Positions 28,791 to 32,586 of a stretch of 32,586 nt of DNA are shown piece after piece. Positions within the stretch are counted from its first letter, which is position 1; each line of letters opens with the position of its first letter. The DNA lies in the NCBI GenBank assembly GCA_039923495.1, contig JBDTCO010000044.1, positions 1 to 32,586 of the forward strand, written 5' to 3'. The notes under the pieces are model-generated. The model did not search any database. It was not told the origin of the DNA and saw only the letters and a list, made by a program, of their open reading frames with translations. The translations under genes were made by a program, and so were the position numbers. The stretch comes from JBDTCO01 sp039923495. Lineage in GTDB: Bacteria > Myxococcota_A > Polyangia > Palsa-1104.

Positions 28791-28824
28791 ACGGTAACGC
28801 GTCGACGTAGCACGCGTGATTTGA

Positions 28825-28868
28825 GAGATCAACGTGATCTCGTGTCCATTGCCTCAGAGAAACAATGG
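28825..28868. promoter_or_regulatory. Dyads in the divergent promoter region 28739-28873
   Basis: GAGATCA-ACG-TGATCTC (28825-28841) is a perfect 7-bp inverted repeat with a 3-nt spacer. CCATTG-N11-CAATGG (28846-28868) is another, ending 5 bp before the GTG start of the CDP-alcohol phosphotransferase. The first is a good operator candidate shared by the two divergent genes. I could not assign -35/-10 boxes with confidence. Confidence 0.45.
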
Positions 28869-28873
28869 CTTAG

Positions 28874-29656
28874 GTGTCTGAGCGCGTGGTAGACGGAGGC
28901 GTGCTAGGCCAGATCGCGCAGATTTACCGACAGTCGAAGAAGCGCAACGACAACCTGTGGACCGAGTGGTGCTCGCGGCCGTTCGCGGCGGTGCTGGTGT
29001 GGATGCTGAAGGGCACGCCCATCACGCCCAACCAAGTGTCGTTCATGGCCATCGCGGTGGCTGCGGTGGGCTGTGGTGTGCTCATCGGCTGGCGGCAGTG
29101 GCCCGGGTTGATCGTCGGCGGGCTCACGCTGCAGCTCGCGTACGTCATCGACTGCGCCGACGGCCAGCTCGCGCGTACCAAGCAGCAGACCTCGCCGGTC
29201 GGTGCGCTGCTCGACTTCATGCTCGACGAGGTCAAGGCCTTCCTGGTGCTCGGCTCGGCGGCGGTGCGGCTCTACCTGCAGACCGGACGGGCGACCTACC
29301 TCATCGTCGGGCTCGGCGGCCTCTTCGCGTGCGCGACCGGCATCACGCTCACGTCGTTCATGCGGCGGCCAGAGTACCTCGACGCCGTCGGTGCACCGCC
29401 GATCTTGCCGGCGACGGATCGCGCAGGCTTCTTGCCGGCGACGATCACGCCGATGGGCCTCGTGCTTGCAGCGGGACGTTTCGTGCTGCACTACCCGAGC
29501 TGGTTCCTCATCGTGTGCGCGTTCGATCGCCTCGACGTCTTTCTGTACGTGTACGTCGGCGCGCACGTCGCGTACCTCGGGCGGGCTTCGCTGATCATCT
29601 TGATCAGGCTCGGCACGCCTGCTGTGTACAAGAAGAAGGCGGAGCAGGTCTCGTGA
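28874..29656 (+). CDS. CDP-alcohol phosphatidyltransferase
   Basis: This integral membrane enzyme of 260 residues moves a phosphoalcohol from a CDP-linked donor to an acceptor alcohol, or the reverse. The full active-site motif is present: Asp93-x2-Asp96-Gly97-x2-Ala100-Arg101-x8-Gly110-x3-Asp114-x3-Asp118. Six or so hydrophobic segments surround it. The N-terminal tail of about 30 residues is polar and the last ten are basic. The start is GTG 28874; no better start lies nearby. Its end overlaps the nucleotidyltransferase gene by 4 bp (GTGA), so the products are likely to act in one pathway. The substrate cannot be told from the motif. Confidence 0.92.
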   Translation: MSERVVDGGVLGQIAQIYRQSKKRNDNLWTEWCSRPFAAVLVWMLKGTPITPNQVSFMAIAVAAVGCGVLIGWRQWPGLIVGGLTLQLAYVIDCADGQLARTKQQTSPVGALLDFMLDEVKAFLVLGSAAVRLYLQTGRATYLIVGLGGLFACATGITLTSFMRRPEYLDAVGAPPILPATDRAGFLPATITPMGLVLAAGRFVLHYPSWFLIVCAFDRLDVFLYVYVGAHVAYLGRASLIILIRLGTPAVYKKKAEQVS

Positions 29657-30402
29657 AGGCGATCATCGTCGCAGCCGGCATGGGTCGTCGCCTGCGCCCA
29701 TACACGGACGATCGGCCGAAGTGCCTCGTCGAGGTGAACGGCAAGAGCATCCTCGCGCGTCAGCTCGAAGCGTATCGCGCCGCGGGCATCGACGAGGTGT
29801 ACATCGTGCGCGGGTACATGAAGGAGTCGATCGTCGTCGACGGCGCGAAGTACTTCTCCAACGACGACTTCGCGACCAACAACATCCTCGCGTCGCTCTT
29901 TTGTGCCGAGCCGGCGATGGACGGTGGCTTCTTGTTCTCGTACTCGGACATCGTGTTTCGCCCCGAGGTCGTGCGCACCGCGCTCATGAACGAGGGCGAC
30001 TACGCGCTCGTCATCGACCGCAGGTGGCAAGAGGCGTACGAGGGCCGCAAGGATCACCCGGTGAGCCAGGCCGAGGTCGCGCGCGTCGAGGGCGGCCGCG
30101 TCGTGCGCCTCGGCAAGGAGACGGTTCCGGAGGATCGCGTGACCGGCGAGTTCATCGGCCTCGCGCGCTTCTCGGCGCACGCGGTCGAGGAGATGAAGGC
30201 GCGCTACCACCTGCGTCACAAGGAGCTCTCCGGCAAGCCGTACGGGACGGCACCACGCTTCGAGGTCGCGTACGTGACGGACCTGCTCAACGACCTCATC
30301 GACACCGGCTCGGTGATGCGACCCGCGTTCATCGATGGAGGCTGGCGCGAGATCGATACCGTCGAGGATCTCGAGCGCGCGAAGGCGGTCGTGAGCTGGT
30401 GA
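29653..30402 (+). CDS. LicC/IPCT-like sugar- or alcohol-phosphate nucleotidyltransferase
   Basis: The 249-residue protein is a single nucleotidyltransferase domain. The nucleotide loop is AAGMGRRLRPYTDDRPKCLVEV with conserved Lys23; metal-binding aspartates are in FSYSDIVF and near the end in REIDTVEDL. GEFIGLARFS is also typical. It is most like choline-phosphate cytidylyltransferase LicC and CTP:inositol-1-phosphate cytidylyltransferase. Related enzymes also activate 2-aminoethylphosphonate. Overlap with the upstream CDP-alcohol transferase suggests that this enzyme makes the CDP donor. The GTG start at 29653 lies in the GTGA overlap and gives the normal N-terminus MKAIIVAAG. Its own stop overlaps the next gene in the same way. 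Confidence 0.88.
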   Translation: MKAIIVAAGMGRRLRPYTDDRPKCLVEVNGKSILARQLEAYRAAGIDEVYIVRGYMKESIVVDGAKYFSNDDFATNNILASLFCAEPAMDGGFLFSYSDIVFRPEVVRTALMNEGDYALVIDRRWQEAYEGRKDHPVSQAEVARVEGGRVVRLGKETVPEDRVTGEFIGLARFSAHAVEEMKARYHLRHKELSGKPYGTAPRFEVAYVTDLLNDLIDTGSVMRPAFIDGGWREIDTVEDLERAKAVVSW

Positions 30403-30458
30403 TCGACATCCGGCCCACGCGAGCCGCCTGGGTCGACAGAGCGATCGAGGATCTGCCC

Positions 30459-30530
30459 ACGATCTTGCTCGACCACGCGCACTGCGAGCGCAAGGCGGCG
30501 CAGACCGCGCTCAAGCTCATGGCGCGCTAC
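30459..30530 (+). repeat. 72-bp perfect direct repeat, copy A
   Basis: This stretch in the truncated miaE copy is identical at all 72 positions to 30701-30772, 242 bp downstream. The 54 bp just upstream are only about two-thirds identical between the copies. Confidence 0.97.
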
Positions 30531-30540
30531 GTTGACTCAG

Positions 30541-30624
30541 GGGGGGACGTTCCCGTCCCCCCTCGCTCGGCAAAGCCGATCGAGCCTCCCCCCACCGCGC
30601 GGTCCTCGCGCGCGTTTCGAAACG
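30541..30624. repeat. Hairpin-rich insert between the two miaE copies
   Basis: Four palindromic units lie in about 84 bp: GGGGGGACG-TTCC-CGTCCCCCC (30541-30562, 9-bp stem); CTCG-C-TCGGC-AAA-GCCGA-T-CGAG (about 30562-30584); ACCGCGCGGT (30594-30603); and CGTTTCGAAACG (30613-30624). The arrangement looks like a small structured repeat (REP or MITE type) that landed between the duplicated segments. I see no second copy in this window. Confidence 0.6.
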
Positions 30625-30634
30625 GTGCGCTGTG

Positions 30635-31201
30635 ATGGCGTCTATTCCTCTGCGGCCGACGCGTGAGGCGTGGACGCAACGAGCCATCGCGGAGCTCCCG
30701 ACGATCTTGCTCGACCACGCGCACTGCGAGCGCAAGGCGGCGCAGACCGCGCTCAAGCTCATGGCGCGCTACTCGGATCGTCCGCGCCTCCAGATGCAGC
30801 TCTCACGGCTCGCGCGCGAGGAGCTGGTCCACTTCGAGCGCGTGCTGCGCGAGCTCGATCTGCGCGGCCTGACGTTCGGTCCGCTCTCGTCGGGCGCATA
30901 CGCCGCGACGCTCTTCAAGGAGATCGCCGCGCCGGGCGAGGAGCTGCTGTGCTCGGCGCTCATCGAGGCGCGCAGCCACGAGCGCTTCGTGCAGCTCGCG
31001 GCCGTGGTCCCCGATGTGGGCCTCAAGGCGCTCTACGAGGACCTCCTCGAGGCCGAGGAGCGCCACGGTAATTTATATATCGACCTGTGGAACGAGGTCA
31101 TCGGCACGGACCCGACCGCGCGTCTCGACGCGCTCTGCGCGCGCGAAGACGAGATCGTTCACCGACCGCGGCAGGCGCTGCGCATGCACTCGGGCGGCTG
31201 A
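30635..31201 (+). CDS. miaE: tRNA 2-methylthio-N6-isopentenyl adenosine-37 hydroxylase (MiaE-like)
   Basis: MiaE is a di-iron enzyme that hydroxylates the isopentenyl group of ms2i6A37 in tRNA. The 188-residue protein has the expected helical ferritin-like ligand pattern: Glu32 in HAHCERKAAQ, E63-LV-H66 in REELVHFERV, EARSHERF, and EAEERHGNLY. Its length is typical. ATG 30635 is used, overlapping the previous stop as TGATG; a GTG at 30632 is also in frame and would make a 4-bp GTGA overlap. It ends a chain of four overlapping genes that starts at 28874. A 72-bp segment of its 5' part is an exact copy of the truncated frame upstream. Confidence 0.9.
   Translation: MASIPLRPTREAWTQRAIAELPTILLDHAHCERKAAQTALKLMARYSDRPRLQMQLSRLAREELVHFERVLRELDLRGLTFGPLSSGAYAATLFKEIAAPGEELLCSALIEARSHERFVQLAAVVPDVGLKALYEDLLEAEERHGNLYIDLWNEVIGTDPTARLDALCAREDEIVHRPRQALRMHSGG
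30701..30772 (+). repeat. 72-bp perfect direct repeat, copy B (in miaE)
   Basis: Identical to 30459-30530, in the same reading frame. It encodes residues 23-46 of MiaE, including the first iron-binding Glu. Confidence 0.97.
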
Positions 31202-31228
31202 GGGCGTCACGGCGCGCGTCTTCGGATG

Positions 31229-31234
31229 TAGGCT
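31229..31234 (+). promoter_or_regulatory. -10-like TAGGCT placed for a leaderless start
   Basis: TAGGCT ends exactly 6 nt before the ATG at 31241, and no Shine-Dalgarno sequence is present. The same hexamer at the same distance precedes the next small gene (31432-31437). This spacing puts transcription start at the ATG. Confidence 0.45.
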
Positions 31235-31240
31235 GGACGC

Positions 31241-31426
31241 ATGGCCGGATCATTCAAGGACGCGCTGTCGAAGTCGGGGCTCGTTGCGCCGGAGGCGCCG
31301 GCGCCGAAGCCCGTGACGAAGAACAAGGCGGAGTGGAAGGAGGCGCTGCCGGAGGACGACGGGCGCGCGCACGTGCCGTTCGATGCGCCGGCGGTCACCA
31401 AGGTCAAGGAAGGCAAGAAGCCCTGA
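31241..31426 (+). CDS. Small hypothetical protein, 61 residues
   Basis: I do not recognise this protein. It is highly charged and Ala/Pro-rich, with no cysteine, signal peptide or membrane segment. It begins MAGSFKDALSKSGLVAPE, has WKEALPEDD in the middle and a lysine-rich end (KVKEGKKP). It looks like a small cytoplasmic, partly disordered protein. Support for it as a real gene comes from the TAGGCT box 6 nt before the ATG, the compact fit between miaE and the zinc-ribbon gene on the same strand, and amino-acid composition that is not the Arg-rich type typical of chance frames here. Confidence 0.65.
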   Translation: MAGSFKDALSKSGLVAPEAPAPKPVTKNKAEWKEALPEDDGRAHVPFDAPAVTKVKEGKKP

Positions 31427-31431
31427 GGTGG

Positions 31432-31437
31432 TAGGCT
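31432..31437 (+). promoter_or_regulatory. Second TAGGCT box, 6 nt before a small gene
   Basis: TAGGCT, then CGCGGC, then the ATG at 31444. It repeats the layout seen at 31229-31241 and suggests a leaderless transcript for the zinc-ribbon protein. Confidence 0.45.
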
Positions 31438-31443
31438 CGCGGC

Positions 31444-31659
31444 ATGGGCCTGTTCACCAGCACCGATCAAAAGCACCTCGACGAGGCGAAGAAGCACGTC
31501 TCGCCCGGTGACAGCGTGTGCCCGAGCTGCAAGGCGCCGTACTCGATGTCGGGCGCCACGCTCACGTCGTTCAACGCCGCGCTCGGCCTCGAGGGCCACA
31601 CGTGCCCGCAGTGCGGTCACGTGACGTCGCGACGTCGGCCCTCGTTCGACGGCCTGTAG
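31444..31659 (+). CDS. Small zinc-ribbon protein, 71 residues
   Basis: The protein carries two CxxC knuckles, CPSC (residues 26-29) and CPQC (about 54-57), about 24 residues apart, which together can bind one zinc ion. The N-terminal 25 residues are polar and probably helical (TSTDQKHLDEAKKHV). The C-terminus is basic (SRRRPSFDGL). There is no catalytic domain, so it may be a nucleic-acid- or protein-binding adaptor. The family is not recognised. It is the last plus-strand gene before the convergent P450 gene, whose stop is only 7 bp away. Confidence 0.7.
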   Translation: MGLFTSTDQKHLDEAKKHVSPGDSVCPSCKAPYSMSGATLTSFNAALGLEGHTCPQCGHVTSRRRPSFDGL

Positions 31660-31666
31660 CGCGCGA

Positions 31667-32586
31667 CTACGCCACGCGCTTCAGCAGCATCGGCAGCCCG
31701 TCGCGCGGACGCAGCGTGATGAGCGCCTCGTGCGCCACCGGACGACCCGTCGCCACGAGGCGGTAGCGCGACAGCACCGTCGCCAGGATGATCTGGCCCT
31801 CCATCATGGCGAAGCCCGTGCCGATGCACTGGCGCGCGCCACCGCTGAACGGAAAGTACGCGAACTTCGGGATCTCGCGACCCTCGGCGAAGCGGTCGGG
31901 ATCGAAGCGCAGCGGGTCGGGCCAGAACTCCGGGTGGCGCTGCGTGACCCACGGGCTCATCGTCACGTCGGCACCGCGCTCGATCGTGTAGCCGCCGATC
32001 TCGTCCTGTTCCTGGCAGCCGCGACCGATCGCCCACACCGGTGGGTACAGGCGCATCGACTCCTGGAAGACCTGCTTGGTGTACGAGAGGCGCGGCAGAT
32101 CCTCGAGCGTGGCCGCGCGATCTCCGAGCACGTTCGCGGCCTCCTCGCCGACGCGTCGCTCGATGTCCGGGTGCTGCGCGAGCAGGTGGAAGCACCAGGC
32201 GAGCGCATTCGCCGTGGTCTCGTGACCGGCCGCGATCATCGTCACCGCCTCGTCGCGCAGCTGCGTATCGCTCATGCCTTCGCCGGTCTCGGGATCCGTT
32301 GCGGAGAGCAGCATGCCGAGCAGATCGTTCTGCTGCGTCGGCCCTGCAGCGCGCCGGTCGGCGACCTGCTTCGCGATGAGCTTGTCGAAGAAGCCGGTCG
32401 CCGCGTGCAGCTCGCGGTTGCGTGCCGTCGGCACCCACACCGGCAGCTCGACGAGCGTGATGATGCGCTCGATGGTCTGTCGGTTCAGCGTGGCCACGGC
32501 CGCACCGATCTCGTCGATGAGCGAGTCGAGCTCGACGGAGAAGAGCGTTGCGCTCACGATCTGTAGCGTCACGCGCATCATCTCGT
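31667..32586 (-). CDS. Cytochrome P450, N-terminus outside the window
   Basis: The frame is open to the right edge of the window, so about the first third of the protein is missing. The visible 305 or so residues include the I-helix oxygen-binding motif AGHETTA, the K-helix ExxR as ESMR, DPDRF, and the heme-binding loop FSGGARQCIG with the axial Cys. The sequence EMMRVTLQIVSATLF at the edge is typical of the C-helix to D-helix region. The AGHETTANAL and PFSGGARQCIG forms fit the CYP102/CYP4-like, fatty-acid-type branch better than most macrolide P450s, but substrate choice cannot be judged. There is no redox partner in view. Confidence 0.93.
   Translation of the reverse strand, partial: EMMRVTLQIVSATLFSVELDSLIDEIGAAVATLNRQTIERIITLVELPVWVPTARNRELHAATGFFDKLIAKQVADRRAAGPTQQNDLLGMLLSATDPETGEGMSDTQLRDEAVTMIAAGHETTANALAWCFHLLAQHPDIERRVGEEAANVLGDRAATLEDLPRLSYTKQVFQESMRLYPPVWAIGRGCQEQDEIGGYTIERGADVTMSPWVTQRHPEFWPDPLRFDPDRFAEGREIPKFAYFPFSGGARQCIGTGFAMMEGQIILATVLSRYRLVATGRPVAHEALITLRPRDGLPMLLKRVA

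Larger units (their letters stand above)
30399..30635 (+). pseudogene. Truncated miaE copy (5' duplicate) with foreign tail
   Basis: The 78-residue frame starts at GTG 30399, overlapping the previous stop as GTGA. Residues 1-44 repeat the N-terminus of the intact miaE downstream (RPTRAAWVDRAIEDLP versus RPTREAWTQRAIAELP, then an identical 24-residue stretch ending ARY). From residue 45 the match stops and a Pro/Ser/Arg-rich tail encoded by a hairpin-rich insert runs to a stop that overlaps the real gene. Only the first iron-ligand Glu of MiaE is present, so it cannot be a working hydroxylase. The unbroken frame and the two stop-start overlaps may keep translation flowing into miaE. Confidence 0.8.

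Noticed and set aside
26456..28810. A 784-codon plus-strand frame opposite the SIR2-like/TPR gene
   Set aside because: The minus-strand protein has clear TPR and SIR2-like motifs; the plus-strand reading is a Leu/Arg/Glu-rich mirror with no motif.

Overview
The window looks like a chromosomal segment of a high-GC deltaproteobacterial-type organism, most likely Myxococcota. The reasons are two Hanks-type Ser/Thr kinases with a single C-terminal membrane anchor, PEGA-domain membrane proteins, Cys-rich lipoproteins, a 1580-residue TPR protein, a group-2-like sigma-70 factor, and frequent GTG/TTG starts. I see no phage genes, transposase, CRISPR array, tRNA or rRNA. This is an inference from gene content, not a database match.

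Layout. 1-5.1 kb: the end of a radical SAM/DUF2344 fusion, uvrA, and a CRP/FNR-family regulator behind a strong promoter-operator. 5.2-10.3 kb: kinase 1 (+) converges on a minus-strand run: coaE, a PilZ protein, a TPR/PEGA membrane protein and a Cys-rich lipoprotein. 10.4-12.4 kb: engB, a CDF metal transporter and rimI (+). 12.4-14.9 kb: a minus-strand pair of beta-propeller-like lipoprotein and PEGA protein, divergent from kinase 2 (15.0-16.7 kb). 16.7-21.3 kb: psd, a methyltransferase with a long acidic N-terminus, and a sigma factor closed by a textbook terminator. 21.4-23.0 kb: a phosphodiester-glycosidase-like protein and an SDR. 23.1-28.7 kb (-): a giant protein with a catalytically degenerate SIR2-like head and a TPR array, two bases upstream of a lipoprotein gene. 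28.9-31.7 kb (+): CDP-alcohol phosphotransferase, LicC-like nucleotidyltransferase, a truncated miaE copy, miaE and two tiny proteins. The window ends in a partial cytochrome P450 (-).

How the genes relate. Housekeeping genes (uvrA, coaE, engB, rimI, psd, miaE) are mixed with envelope and signalling genes. Two lineage-specific modules, each a secreted lipoprotein plus a PEGA protein with the same C-terminal anchor design, each lie beside a kinase. The nucleotidyltransferase and CDP-alcohol phosphotransferase overlap by 4 bp and could form an activation and transfer pair for a polar head group or solute.

Most unusual points: (1) a partial miaE duplication sharing a 72-bp perfect repeat with the intact gene and ending in a hairpin-rich insert that keeps the frame open; (2) the SIR2-like/TPR protein lacking the usual SIR2 catalytic residues, coupled to a lipoprotein; (3) rimI without an ATG/GTG/TTG start, apparently using CTG in a CTGA overlap; (4) several promoters whose -10 box sits 5-6 nt before the start codon, suggesting leaderless mRNAs.
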